Positions 22,929 to 34,019 of a stretch of DNA of 64,000 nucleotides are shown here, in pieces. The notes below the pieces were generated by a model. That model saw only the letters and a list, made by a program, of their open reading frames with translations, was not told where the DNA came from and did no database searches. Each line of letters opens with the position of its first letter. Position 1 is the first letter of the stretch. The stretch comes from Gari tellinella (Eukaryota; Mollusca; Bivalvia; Cardiida; Psammobiidae), in NCBI GenBank assembly GCA_922989275.2, contig OV277857.1, positions 79,601,321 to 79,665,320 of the forward strand, written 5' to 3'. The translations under genes and the position numbers were made by a program.

Positions 22929-23179
22929 TTAACTCTTTCCTCCCCAAAACTTTAAATGGACAATTCCAGTTTCCATTTTAGTCAAGTCCATTTCTTACTT
23001 TTAAGGGTTGTTTTTGTCAATGTTTGGCATTATGACAAACAGTGAAGACCCTGATCAGAGGGCTCCTTTCGGAGCCCTCTGATCAGGGTCTTCACTGTTT
23101 GCATAGGACAAGTGTACTATTCACATGTACACTGTTTGAAAAGCACGCCTATATGCGGGACTAGGGTTCAAAGAGTTAA
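22929..23179 (-). mobile_element. Family B element, full length
   Basis: TTAACTCTTTCCTCCCCAAA to GGGTTCAAAGAGTTAA, 251 bp, with GATCAGAGGGCTCCTTTCGG perfect palindrome. A good family reference copy. Confidence 0.9.
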
Positions 23180-23344
23180 CTAGCACTCACAGAAAATAAA
23201 ATCAATTACATGATTGATAACAGTTAAATAGAAATACACACACACTCTATCACATAAACAAACAAATGGCCAACAAAGTGAACTACACTGAGACCTGTTT
23301 TCAGCAATCACTAATAGTAAAACATGTTTGAAATCTTACGGACA

Positions 23345-23432
23345 GACAGACAGCAGTTAATGCAGGATTTAAGTAATGCAGAAAGCCCCCTATAGGAGTT
23401 TTCTGTAGTACCTTTGTCCTGCATTAAGCTGT
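23345..23432. mobile_element. Family F palindrome
   Basis: TTAATGCAGGATTTAAGTAA TGCAGAAAGCCCCCTATAGG / TTTCTG..CCTGCATTAAGC. Confidence 0.65.
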
Positions 23433-23472
23433 CAATTTTCTTTAAGATGTTCATGTCATTTTATGCAATGGT

Positions 23473-23874
23473 GGTTTAAAACACGGAATTATACAAGACG
23501 GAATAGCAACTCAGCGAAGTTGAATAGGCGAGCATCTGAGCTCTCGTGGCGGTTGAATTTTGCGAGATTATGTGTCACGTGACAACATCTTCACTTTTTG
23601 CCTCGTTGTCCGCCATTTCTTGGGTGAAAACTTACCGACTTGACTCGAGTGTTTTATTGACATTTTATAGGATTTAATGACTTGGTGGACATTCCTATCA
23701 ATTCACGGGAATATAAACCCGTGAACAATGCTTTGAAACAGACATTTATCACATTGACTACTGATAGGCATTCTCTTATCAAGTCTCGTGAGTCTCGTAT
23801 GCGCCGCACGAGATTTGCGATATAGCACGAGGTTTCAATTCCGTCAGTGAATAATTCTGTGCTTAAAACATATT
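23473..23874. mobile_element. ~400-bp inverted-repeat element (CACGGAATTAT ends)
   Basis: TTTAAAACACGGAATTATAC at left and GAATAATTCTGTGCTTAAAA at right are inverted repeats; the interior is CpG-rich (ACTCGAG, CGCCGCACGAG). Confidence 0.65.
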
Positions 23875-23993
23875 TGACTGTAAATCATATTTAAACTTTC
23901 AAATAGATATAAAGTATCTACTTATAACACACATATGGCAAATTGTTAACAACAAAAAGCATGCAGTGTAAGTAGAAAACAGTCAAACTTGTG

Positions 23994-24249
23994 TTAACCC
24001 ATTACCCCATAGCCTATTTCTAACATTGAAGATACATGATTACTTAAAGCAGGTTGAAAGTAAAGCAGAATGCGCCCTATGGAACATTCTGCTTTACTTT
24101 CAGCCTGTTTTAAGCTATCATATGCTAGAATATAGAACATAATTCTTATAATACATACTCATAGAGCTCTGTGTAAATCTGATGTCTTTTCTTCAGAAAA
24201 AGAATTACTGAAAGGTGTAAAAAGGCGTATTTATGTAGTAATGGGTTAA
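23994..24249 (-). mobile_element. Family A TTAA MITE
   Basis: TTAACCCATTACCCCATAGC to TTTATGTAGTAATGGGTTAA, full length. Confidence 0.87.
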
Positions 24250-24451
24250 GTGAATCAAGCTGCATGGTCATCCTGATAGAGGTGGCTTGATACAAGTTTG
24301 ACTGTTTGATCATTTCTTTATGTGAATGCAAACAACAACTGGCAGTGAAACAATAAAAGTTTATCATGTAATCAGTATCCCATACTAGCATATATACATA
24401 TAAGACATATGACATGTCCTAAGATTTCCATTTTTTTTATTTTTCAAGCCC

Positions 24452-24605
24452 GATTACTTAAAGCAGGTTGAAAGTAAAGCAAAATTTAGACACATTCTGC
24501 TTTACGTTCAGCCTGCTTTAAGCTACCAACTTCAAGGATAAAAATCCAAAGGAATGCAGAGAGCTCCTGTATGAGCTTTTTGTATCACTTTTGCCCTGCA
24601 TTAAC
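24452..24605. mobile_element. A-type palindrome beside an F palindrome
   Basis: TTAAAGCAGGTTGAAAGTAA / TTACGTTCAGCCTGCTTTAA at 24458-24522, then GGAATGCAGAGAGCTCCTGT / AGCTTTTTGTATCACTTTTGCCC. Confidence 0.6.
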
Positions 24606-24827
24606 CCATTTTATGCGAGATACACTTTTAGGTGTACCTCTAGGCAAACAGTTTTGAACTCAGATCAGGCCCCACATTGTGGGGCCTGATCTGAGATCAA
24701 AACTGTTTGCAGCTAAGTCAATATTCTATCAGAAACTGCTAAAATCTTTTGCAAATATTTGAGTTATACCCGCTGCAGACGACATTCTAAAATGGACGCC
24801 AAATATTACCCAGCATACAATGGGTTA
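24602..24827. mobile_element. TTAA element of family G type
   Basis: TTAACCCATTTTATGCGAGA and CATACAATGGGTTAA ends; palindrome TCAGATCAGGCCCCACATTG TGGGGCCTGATCTGA. Confidence 0.75.
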
Positions 24828-24993
24828 ATCTGTTACCGTTATATAAGGTCCTTCTTCCTCACTGTACAGTAAACTTTTGATTTGAGGACTCTTTTTACAA
24901 AGCAAAAATAATAACAGCTTACATACCTGCAATGGATTTATATGTCCTTTTACCCTTTATACAGATGCCTGCATAATTCCTTGAATTTGTGTA

Positions 24994-25220
24994 TTAACCC
25001 TTAGCCTGCCACTCACGACTATAGCTCCATATGCAAACAGCTTGGATCCGGATGAGACGCCGAGTAACTCGGCGTCTTTACTCGGCGTCTCATCCGGATC
25101 CAAGCTGTTTGACACTCGGACAACATTTTCAGCAATTTTGAGCAACTTTGAAGCACTTTGAAACTTGAAGCAGACGAGAAATATAGCAGACGACAATTTA
25201 TTTGGCGGACTAAGGGTTAA
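24994..25220 (+). mobile_element. Family G element, copy 1
   Basis: TTAACCCTTAGCCTGCCACT to GGCGGACTAAGGGTTAA. Palindrome CTTGGATCCGGATGAGACGC with a 13-bp duplication in the loop. Otherwise almost identical to 60676-60890. Confidence 0.9.
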
Positions 25221-25530
25221 GTTTTTCAAAACCAACATTGATCGTTTATAAAAAATTGTAAAATCAACTGAATTTTTCTTTTTTATGAACAAAATTTGAA
25301 ACAACACTAGTTGTAGGCAAAGTTTTATTTGGTTCTAGATTACTTCCTTGTCTCTAAATGACTTATCTGTGAATGTTTTACTAGTTCAATATTACTTTCT
25401 CCCCTCTATAAAAACAAAATGTCATATTTAGTGCTAGATGACTCTTCATGTTGATTCAATTGATGTACTCTCTTGGGTGTAGATGTCTTTCCATTTGGTT
25501 CCACTAAAGATGATTATTACATACCAGTAT

Positions 25531-25728
25531 CAGGGCTCCAGATAAGAGGGAGTAAACAGAACAAATCAAACATTTTCTCACTTATTTAACACCAATTCCT
25601 ATGGTGTTACTACTCATTAGAATCGTCTCTTCGAGACGATTCTAATAAGTAGTGACACCATAGGGTTTAAAACAGAAATAAAGATTTTAGTTTTTGAAAT
25701 ATATGTACTTCACTTATCTGGACCCCTG
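25531..25728. mobile_element. Family C MITE with 6-bp TSD CAGTAT
   Basis: CAGGGCTCCAGATAAGAGGG to TATCTGGACCCCTG; CAGTAT on both sides; palindrome TTAGAATCGTCTCTTCGAGA. Confidence 0.9.
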
Positions 25729-25885
25729 CAGTATGTTTCAGATAATATTCCAGACTGATCATGATTCAATTTTCAGTTTCAGGAAGACTGTATTTGGTTC
25801 TAGATGACTTCACCCTTTTGACTCGGACCGACCTTCTCTTGGCTCAAAAGGACCCATACCATTAACACCTAATACTGCACTGTAT

Positions 25886-26137
25886 TTAACACATTGAACC
25901 CTAGCAACGAGTATAACCATCATGAACAAATCAAAAACCTATCAAGAGTACACTTGTCCTATGCAAACAGTGTAGACCCTGATCAGAGGGCTCCTTAAGG
26001 ATCCCTCTGATCAGGGTCTACACTGTTTGTCATTTTTGTAAAATAGTGTTAATAACCACCATAATTATTCAAAAATGGACTAAATTTAATTGTCATCTGG
26101 AATTCTCCATTTAGAGTTTCAGGGGTGAATGAGTTAA
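25886..26137 (+). mobile_element. Family B element
   Basis: TTAACACATTGAACCCTAGC to TTCAGGGGTGAATGAGTTAA; GATCAGAGGGCTCCTTAAGG palindrome. Confidence 0.85.
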
Positions 26138-26244
26138 CCCCTTGTCAGTCAGAATAGCATCTACTTGAAATATGCTATCTACAGCAAATCCTGTATTAAT
26201 TTTTAGCAGTCACTAATTGAAGTAGCATGGATACTTCCAAACTC

Positions 26245-26325
26245 CTTAATGCAGGATAGAAACAATGCAGAAAGCTCCCATAGGAGCTTTCTGCATTATT
26301 TTTATCCTGCATTCAGCAGCTACAT
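26245..26325. mobile_element. Family F palindrome
   Basis: TTAATGCAGGATAGAAACAA TGCAGAAAGCTCCCATAGGA GCTTTCTGCATT.. is a near-perfect palindrome. Confidence 0.7.
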
Positions 26326-26807
26326 GCATCAAATACTGCACATGGCTCTTCTATTGAGTGGTTGCTTGATACAATATTGACTGTTTTTATTTCTCAAATG
26401 CAGGATACCAGGCATTTTGACTGGACAAATCATCTTTGCACATCTAAAACAGTTGGGTTGCTGATCTCGCACCAAGTTACTTGGTGTCATATCAGGATCT
26501 GAACTGTTTGCAAATACTTATACACCCTGGGTCAAGCAGTTCTGGGGTTCATTTGCTTTGTGTTGTAACTGGTATGAACCCTCCGTTCAAATCCTGATTT
26601 GATACTCTCCAATATCGGTTGGTTCCCGCTTCTTTGAAACTGAGCTTGAGGTAGAAACAGATCCCCTACAACAAATGACAACAGAAATTTGTAAAGACTG
26701 CTCATAAGATAACACATCACAGTAAAATACTTATTAGATGCCGTCGTGTAAAAGCCCCCGTCGTGTAAAAGCCTTTATAGGATTCTACGACGTATTGATA
26801 CAGATAC

Positions 26808-27045
26808 AGAACCCATTTCTCTATAGATACACATTCAATTTATTCCTTCACTGAACAAAATAGCTCCAGTTTATACAAATATGAATATGCACGATAAGAA
26901 ATATTTCTATACCCTAGTGGACAGTAGCTTAAAGCAGACTGAAAGTAAAACAGAATGCACCTAATGATGCATTCTGCTTTACTTTCAACCTGATTTAAGA
27001 TGTCACTTGTCTTCAACACTAGATACAGGCTATGAGTTATAGGGA
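26808..27045 (+). mobile_element. Family A MITE, ends decayed
   Basis: AACCCATTTCTCTATAGATA, intact palindrome with GCACCTAATGATGC loop, GGCTATGAGTTATAGGG. Confidence 0.75.
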
Positions 27046-27139
27046 ATATGTAAATATGACAGACAAAGACCTATGCTTATAACATAATTATCAGATATGT
27101 TCCACTTTCAGGAAACAGATTTTTTCAGGATAAACTATT

Positions 27140-27365
27140 CAGAACACTCCCTGACATTTCAAATGAAAAATTCATGTTTCCATTTAAGTCGGTTTTTGAC
27201 AATTTAAGGTTGATTTGTGCACTATACTACAAAATGACAAATGATGGCTCCTTCAGAATGGCCTCTGATCTGGATCTACTATGTTTGCACAGGGCAAGCA
27301 TTCTCTTCATCTGTACACTGTAAAGGATAGTGTTCGCCAGTATACTGGTGGCTAGAGCTCAATCA
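27140..27365 (-). mobile_element. Old family B relic
   Basis: CTCCCTGACATTTCAAATGA.. GGCTCCTTCAGAATGGCCTC .. CAGTATACTGGTGGCTAG. Confidence 0.5.
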
Positions 27366-27862
27366 TAGGTGGTTCTCTTGAGTCTAGTTTTGTACCCTTA
27401 TTCTTTATAATAACAAAGTATGCAACTCGACATGTCTAATGTTGACACGAGCTCGTCCTTGACATATCAACAATATCAACATATCATGCCTGTAAAGTCA
27501 GCTTACGCTTGCAATTGCATTTATGAAATGCAACAAATATTTTAAGAAGGACAAAATGAACATGAATCTTTAGCGCTAATAACCGGTCAATGTCATACAG
27601 GAGCATTGTAGTCCAAAAAAATTCATACAGAATCTAGCCATTACTTTTTAGTTGATTCATAATGAAACTAAAGCGATATTAAACAAGTCATTTAGTTGGC
27701 TGTCGCTATACAGGATGTTTATTTCTTTAACGATCAGCCAGTGAAATTGCTTGTTACAAAGATAACATTTTTCAACACAAATTTGACACAAGCTCATGAT
27801 CTGGTGGTTTGTGACACATATTTTGTCAAATATCCTTCTTCTAAGTTGAAAGAGTTCATACA

Positions 27863-28114
27863 TTAACCCTTTCCCCAATGGAAGCGCCTTTTAGCAAATT
27901 TGATTTATTCCTCCGCCGAAGAAAATAGTTCTAATTTAATCAGTCATGAATATATATTACAGGGAATATTTTCTTTATTTTAGCACATGATAGCTTAAAG
28001 CAGACTGAAAGTAAAGCAGAATGCGCCTGAAGGCGCATTCTGCTTTACTTTCAACCTGATTTAAGTAGTCACCTATCATCAATACTAGAAACAGGCTATC
28101 AGGTAAAGGGTTAA
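27863..28114 (+). mobile_element. Family A TTAA MITE
   Basis: TTAACCCTTTCCCCAATGGA to CTATCAGGTAAAGGGTTAA; perfect GCGCCTGAAGGCGC loop. Confidence 0.9.
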
Positions 28115-28339
28115 GAATGGAATAGTTGATAAACAATGAACCCGCTTTTGATTGGATTAAATCTGTTTTGTTTGAATTTTCTGGAAGCGCTGCAATGTGT
28201 GTTGCATACCTTGTTACTATAATAATTATATAGATCTAGTATATAAACCTGTCGGGTGAATGATGACTCTGAAACTTCTCTAAATCTTTACTCTTTAATT
28301 CACAATCTTCCAGATCCACAATCTCAAGAGAATCACCAG

Positions 28340-28580
28340 GCCCCGAGGTTATAAAACTTAAAACGAACTCTGTGCTCAAAACTCAGTTTCGAGAACAGGC
28401 TCTAGTTTTAACAAAACACGTTTTATTTGATTTTTGTAACCTCATTTTGATACATTTTTGCAGTATTAATATGTATGCAAATACTTATTATGAAATAAAT
28501 GTTTGCTGAAGTGTTATGAACTCAGAAAAATTCTAAGTTTTGAGCACAAAGTTGGTTTTAAGTTTTATAACCTCGGGGCC
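28340..28580. mobile_element. Family K inverted-repeat element
   Basis: GGCCCCGAGGTTATAAAACT and its inverse AGTTTTATAACCTCGGGGCC, continuing inward (ACTCTGTGCTCAAAACT / AGTTTTGAGCACAAAGT), about 45-bp arms. Confidence 0.85.
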
Positions 28581-28716
28581 AGGCTCCAATGTTATTAAGC
28601 TTTTGAGCTGAGTCTAAACTCGTTCTCAAGCATTTGATTGGTCAGATTTGAGCCTAGGCTCAAATCTGACCAATCAAATGCTTGGGAACCAAAACGCTTT
28701 ATAACCTCGGAGCCTG
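28581..28716. mobile_element. Family K element with a 58-bp perfect palindrome
   Basis: Ends CAGGCTCCAATGTTATTAAG and CTTTATAACCTCGGAGCCTG. The centre 28627-28684 is a perfect palindrome of two 29-nt arms meeting at GAGCCTAGGCTC. It lies just past the vasohibin stop codon. Confidence 0.88.
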
Positions 28717-28738
28717 TGGGCGCAATGGCCTCTAACAC

Positions 28739-28876
28739 CTACCCAGTATACACCTTGACAGCTTGTCCTAGACTGGACTGAGATGATTGGTACTTGGAAT
28801 GGCGGGCAGTATCCAGGTCAACAAATGATAGTGACTTCCGAGGAGATATACTCTGGGGCACCGACCATGACCGAGA
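28739..28876 (-). CDS. VASH: Probable vasohibin terminal exon 11
   Basis: After an acceptor with a clear pyrimidine tract (TTGTTCTTTTCAG), 45 codons read SRSWSVPQSISPRKSLSFVD and on to QAVKVYTG, with a TAG stop at 28739-28741. The composition (Ser, Arg, Pro, SPRK motif) resembles the phospho-Ser-rich tails of vasohibins. Phase 0 in. A palindromic K element begins about 22 nt past the stop, so it should be part of the 3' UTR. Confidence 0.65.
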   Translation of the reverse strand, partial: SRSWSVPQSISPRKSLSFVDLDTARHSKYQSSQSSLGQAVKVYTG

Positions 28877-28994
28877 CTGAAAAGAACAATGACAATACTT
28901 ATTTTATGTCTCAGGCTTGTTTGTGGGACTGTTTTGTAATTTCTTCTTATCATCATGGATTTGCCCAAGAATGATACAATAATCTAATCTTGGT

Positions 28995-29165
28995 TCAGCA
29001 GAGAAGACATTATTCTTTCATGAGGAACTTGTTGACTTTCTATTATATTTCTATTTTAATCTGAGTGGCAAACAGTTTGGAGCCTGATCCAAAGTGTTTA
29101 CATCGGAAAAAAAAGTTTAAGGGTAAACATGCTTATTGGAAAGGAATAATGTCTTCTCTAATGTA
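28995..29165. mobile_element. Inverted-repeat element (AGAGAAGACATTATTC)
   Basis: GCAGAGAAGACATTATTCTT and AAGGAATAATGTCTTCTCTA are inverted repeats. The same end sequence recurs alone at about 55802. Confidence 0.6.
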
Positions 29166-29183
29166 TCAATGCTAAAGATTGAG

Positions 29184-29376
29184 CAGGGCTCCAGATAAGG
29201 GGAGTATTTCAAAAACTGAAATCTTTATTTCTCCTTTAAACCCTATGGTGTCACTACTCATTAGAATCGTCTCGAAGAGACGATTCTAATGAGTAGTAAC
29301 ACCATAGGATTTGGTGCTAAAATGAGTGAGAAAATGTTGGATTTGTTCAGTTTACTCCCTCTTATCTGGAGCCCTG
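29184..29376. mobile_element. Family C MITE with 6-bp TSD ATTGAG
   Basis: CAGGGCTCCAGATAAGGGGA to TATCTGGAGCCCTG, ATTGAG on both sides. Confidence 0.92.
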
Positions 29377-29470
29377 ATTGAGGTCATAATATTACCAATA
29401 AACTCTTAGACATGGGACTCAAAGTGTAATGTCTTACACTTTGGTTTGGCTACCAGCTTCTGCCAGAATG

Positions 29471-29570
29471 CAGGGCTCCAGATAATTAGGAGAGTATTGC
29501 TCAAACATTTAATTCTGCTTTAAACTCTATATCACTACACATCATTAGGGTTTGGTGCTATAGCATACTA
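29471..29570. mobile_element. Family C fragment
   Basis: CAGGGCTCCAGATAATTAGG then a shortened interior ending GGGTTTGGTGCTA. Confidence 0.6.
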
Positions 29571-29889
29571 CGAGAAGTGATTCACCAGTTTTAAAACACT
29601 TTTAAATAGTCTATTGTTATGAGTCGGAGCATTACTTCTGCACCAAACCCACATGCATGTAATGAAACAGTTATGTATTACACATACATGACAGTTTTAA
29701 TGTGGATTATAACATGGTTATTGGTTAGGCATAAAATTGACAGTGTAATATACCTTTTGAAAAAGAAAATGTCGTATAGGAATATACAACGAGAGTTGAA
29801 AGGTTTTGCATGGACACACAGTTTCTTTATCTACTATCCACCATGTAAAGCACTTGAAAGGTAACGCCATGTATACAAGAGCTCAAATG

Positions 29890-30235
29890 ATAGATTACTG
29901 CTAACTGCAAGACAACAGTAATGCAGAAAACTCCTTAACCCTTTACCCCATAGCCTCTTTCAAGTTTTGAAGAGAAGTGACCACTTAAAGCAGGTTGAAT
30001 GTAAAGCAGAATGCCTTAAGGCATGTTCTGCTTTAATTTCAGCCTGCTTTAAGCTTAGTTACCATCTTCTACAATATAGAAAACATTTTTTATGCCACAT
30101 ATTCATGACTCTAAAATGTGGAACTATTTTCTTCAGTGGAATAATAAGTTAAAGGCATAAAAAGGCGTATTTATAAGGTAATGGGTTAAGGTGCTTTCTG
30201 CATTATTGTTGTTGTGCATTATGCTGTCACATGTC
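29890..30235. mobile_element. Family F element with a family A in its loop
   Basis: F left arm GCAAGACAACAGTAATGCAG AAAACTCC, A 29935-30189, F right arm GGTGCTTTCTGCATTATTGT TGTTGTGCATTATGC. Confidence 0.8.
29935..30189 (-). mobile_element. Family A nested in an F loop
   Basis: TTAACCCTTTACCCCATAGC to TTATAAGGTAATGGGTTAA between the two F half-palindromes. Confidence 0.87.
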
Positions 30236-30429
30236 CTGAAACAGCTACAAATTCATTAGTGAGAAACCTCTGAAAAATGATGTTTGCTTGACGCAGAAAG
30301 GTTAGTATTTCAGAGGTTTATAAAAAATTAAGCAGCAGAAATTTTATGCACTTTTGCTCCTGACAATAACAGGGTTTGCTATAGATTGACAACCTACAGG
30401 GTGGCAAAAGCATGTGACTGATCAGGTCT

Positions 30430-30950
30430 CCATTAAGTTTCTCATTCTAATGACTTTGAGTGGTTGGGGAGACACCCTGTTAAACATGGAGTATAACTAT
30501 GGCAGCACCATGAAGGGCAAGGAGGATTCCTAAATCCATGCTTATAAAGCATTTTAGGCCCATGTGCAATAATGCAAGAGTTATAGCCAAGGTTAAGGTT
30601 TTTGGTTAAATTTTGATTAAATAGGTCAAAGGTTGAGATCAAAGTCACATGGTCAAAAACATTGGTATGGTTTAAAAGGTCTACACAAGAACTATACATA
30701 CCAAATATGAAAGCATTAAGCCTACTGGTTTGAATGTTATAGCCATTTAAAGGTTTTTACAAACGTATGTCAAAGGTCAAGGTCACAAGGTCAAAAATGT
30801 TTATACTGCGGAAAGGTCTTGACACAGGGAAGACACATGCCATGTATAAAAGGTCCATGTCCAATAATGCAAGAGTTGTAGCCAACTTGTCTTTTGACAC
30901 AGTCAGACAGACAGGGCAAAAACTGCATGCTGCATAAAAGAAATTATGGC
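30430..30950 (+). repeat. Partial copy of the GGTCA-rich repeat
   Basis: ATGCAAGAGTTATAGCCAAG, TTAAATAGGTCAAAGGTTGA and GACACAGGGAAGACACATGC match the array at 16.1-18.1 kb; about 1.5 units. Confidence 0.8.
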
Positions 30951-31174
30951 TTATTTTTAAGTTTTGGTCGACGACTAACAACAGTGGCTTTTTTTTTCTT
31001 TGAAAAACAGACAAGGTAAAAACTAGAAATATGCCAAAATAGAAACTAGAAATAGGATATGGGAGAATGGATTAAATACTAGAAGCACCTTGATTGCAGG
31101 ATGAAAGTAAAACAGAAAGCTGCTATAAGAGGTTTCAGCTTTACTTTCATCATCAGCTTAAAGAAGCCACATTC

Positions 31175-31432
31175 ATAACCCGTTACCACATAGCCTGTTT
31201 CTAGGTTTGAAAATAGGTGACTACTTAAAGCAGTTTGAAAGTAAAGCAGAATGCGCCCTAAGGCGCATTCTGCCTTACTTTCAACGTGCTTTAAGCTAAA
31301 ATCTGCTAGGCCATATAACAGACTTGTATTTGTAATGGTTATTGTTCATAAGGGTATAAACTGGAACTATTTTCTTCAGGGGAGGAATAAATTAAATGCG
31401 CTAAAAGGCGCTTCTATACGGTAAAGGGTTAC
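31175..31432 (-). mobile_element. Family A MITE
   Basis: ATAACCCGTTACCACATAGC to TCTATACGGTAAAGGGTTA; GCGCCCTAAGGCGC loop. Confidence 0.85.
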
Positions 31433-31876
31433 ACACGGTTGGATATTGGCAATTTGCATTTTTGGCAATGGAGAAAAGAGTTAACTATTATACCAACAAC
31501 ACAAAACATTCACTACACAGATTATGACCAATACAGAAAACCAAAAACAAATGTTGTGCTGCTTATAGTTAATAGCCTGCAAGCAAGTTTAGCTTGTAAG
31601 ATATTAGTGCTTAAGCTGTATGGATATAAACTGAAATTAAATGGGCTGCATAAACATTTTAGGTACCAGTTAGAGCATTTTTATACCTACAGAAGGAACA
31701 AAGGTTATGAATATTAAAAATAGCCAATAACTAAACCTTTTTATGCTGAAACTTTATATGGACTGAATGTATTACACTTTGACCAGCTTATGCTGAATTT
31801 TAGGGCTGTTTATATGCCTCATTTATTCATGTGAAAACATGTACTGAGTGAAATAAATAATTTGAATTTGAAATTA

Positions 31877-32295
31877 TACAGTAAAATCTCTCTATTATGA
31901 CCACTTAATTATGTTAATTATTGGGTACTAAAGGCTGGTGACTGCTTACAGTAACGTGACAGTAAACAGAAAGCTCCTTTATGAGCTTTCTGTATCACTG
32001 TCACTTTGCTATAACTCTTTCCTCCCTGAAACTTTAAATGGACAATTCCAGTTTCCATTTTACTCTAGTCCATTTCTGACTTTTAAGGGTTGTTTTTGTC
32101 AATGTTTGGCATTATGACAAACTGAAGACCCTGATCAGAGGGCTCCTTTCGGAGCCCTTTGATCTGGGTCTTCACTGTTTGCATAGGACAAGTGTACTAT
32201 TCACATGTACACTGTTTGAAAAGGATGTCTATATGCGGGACTAGTGTTCAAAGGGTTAAGCTCTTTAATGGTCGTAATAGAAAGGTTTTACTGTA
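31877..32295. mobile_element. Family D element with a family B insertion
   Basis: TACAGTAAAATCTCTCTATT to AAAGGTTTTACTGTA. The D palindrome (AGTAAACAGAAAGCTCCTTT) is complete to TTTGCT, then B 32010-32259, then GCTCTTTAATGGTCGTAATA. Confidence 0.87.
32010..32259 (-). mobile_element. Family B nested in D
   Basis: AACTCTTTCCTCCCTGAAAC to GTGTTCAAAGGGTTAA at the position of the D TTAA (CTTTGCTTTAAGC in intact copies). Confidence 0.87.
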
Positions 32296-32583
32296 TTTCG
32301 AAAATATTAGAGTAAAACAAACAGTGTAGCCCTTGCATCTGATCAGAAGACTGTTTAAGGAGTCCTCTGATCTGGGTCTATACTGTTTGCAAAATATACA
32401 TATACTGGTTTCAACATGAGTTCAACCTTATATAAATGCGAACTTATATTGATCTACATATGAACGGCGTCAACTTTGCGCCGTTAATGAGAGATGAAAG
32501 CTTATTTCAATGCAGGAAGTAAGTGCTACAGAAAGCTCCTATGAGAGTTTTCTGATCATTTTTGCCCTGGAGTAATCTGTCCT

Positions 32584-32832
32584 TAACCCTTTCCCTCCCA
32601 CTGGCTGTATACCGCTAACATATGCAAACAGTTTGGATCCAGATCAGCCATCACATAATGCTGCATTTGATCAGGATTAAAAAAATGTTTGACATTTATA
32701 TCAACCTTTCCAGTCAAAAACAAATAAAATTCAAACTTTATAAGTAAAAGAAGACAAGCATAAGCCGACGGTAAGATGGCAGCGACTGTGCTAGACAGGT
32801 ATTTCTGTCAAAATGGCAGTGAAAGGGTTAAA
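32584..32832. mobile_element. Family G-type element
   Basis: TTAACCCTTTCCCTCCCACT to GGCAGTGAAAGGGTTAA; decayed CAGTTTGGATCCAGATCAGC palindrome. Confidence 0.7.
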
Positions 32833-33269
32833 CACTGCCATATCTATATTCAATTAGTGATGGCTTACTACAATTATGACAGCATTTTGACTTACATCCA
32901 TGTAATACAATTTCAATATTCCCTCTACCAACACATTTTTTCTGTGTCATCCATGAAAACCCAAACCAAGGAGTGTTCAAAGTGTAAAGTGTTCATAGTA
33001 TAATGGAAAACTTTCAAAGTACATATAGAAGTTAATTTTGAAAAATTTCAAAGTGAAATGGAATGTTTAGTCAGTCTTAGACCTTTCAATGTACTTTTGT
33101 ACAATTCCCTAAATAAAAGTGCTGCTTACTTAAAGAAACAAAACATTGACATCCACAAGTATTCAACTTATCATTAATAAAACTATGCATAAAGAGATAT
33201 AAATGATTAAGTTCAATTAGAATTGATACCTTTTTACATCAAAGATACCTAAGGCATGTATCAGTCAAA

Positions 33270-33560
33270 CTTTTCTGGGCTCCAGATATGAGAAGTCAAA
33301 ACTTTTCTGGGCTCTGCATAAAAAGTCACTTTTTCTGGGCTCCAGAGAAGAAGTCAAAACTTTTCTGGGCTCCAGATAAAAAGAGGAGTCAAAACCTTTC
33401 TGGGCTCTGCATAAGCTGGGCTGCAGATAAGAGAAGTCAAACTTTTCTGGGTTTCAGATAAAAGGAGTCAATTTTTTCTGGGCTCCAGATAAGAGAAGTC
33501 AAAACTTTTTTGGGCTCCAGATAAGAGAAGTCAACTTTTCCTGGGCTCCAGATAAGGAGC
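33270..33560. repeat. Minisatellite made from the family C terminal repeat
   Basis: CTTTTCTGGGCTCCAGATAA GAGAAGTCAAAA in about nine drifting units of 29-36 bp, running into one family C interior and right end. Confidence 0.9.
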
Positions 33561-33682
33561 ATTTCGAAAAGTAGTATCCTATAAGACAATTCTAATGAAA
33601 TATCAAAACATAGGAGTTGGTGTTGTCATAAAGGAAAAAATCTTGAAAATCTTAAATTTACTCCCTCTTATCTCGAGTCCTG
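33530..33682. mobile_element. Family C body attached to the minisatellite
   Basis: CTGGGCTCCAGATAAGGAGC, AATTCTAATGAAATATCAAAA and CTCCCTCTTATCTCGAGTCCTG. Confidence 0.75.
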
Positions 33683-33887
33683 TTTAATGTTCTCTGAAAA
33701 GTTTGACAGAACATGTGTATGAAGTTTAAAGTAATCAAATCATCATGTTTGTGTTTTGCATACCATGGACTAATTTTCACAATTGTACCATTATTTTTAA
33801 ATCATTCATATTATAGCCTTCACACATGAAGCAGTGTTATAACAGCATGCAGTGTTTTGCATGTCACACAATCATTGTCATGGTTAC

Positions 33888-33944
33888 CTTACTACCAGAA
33901 GAGTACATAGAGAACATTGGAGAGAGAGATTCTCGTTCCCGAAC
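33888..33944 (-). CDS. VASH: Probable vasohibin exon 10 (Ser-rich tail)
   Basis: A 57-nt open stretch with a good acceptor (TTCTCTGACTTTCTGTAG) and donor (AGTAAG|GTAACC) reads VRERESLSPMFSMYSSGSK, phase 0/0. It is unique-looking sequence between two repeats, in the right orientation and frame for the vasohibin chain. Assignment to vasohibin is by position and phase. Confidence 0.62.
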
Positions 33945-34019
33945 CTACAGAAAGTCAGAGAAAAATGATGCAGTAAAACTTGTGTAAAACTGCCATATAA
34001 AAGAAGTTGAGTTATCTAC

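Noticed and set aside
31439..31717. 92-codon plus-strand frame
   Set aside because: AT-rich, no recognised domain or splice context; lies in an intron of vasohibin on the opposite strand.
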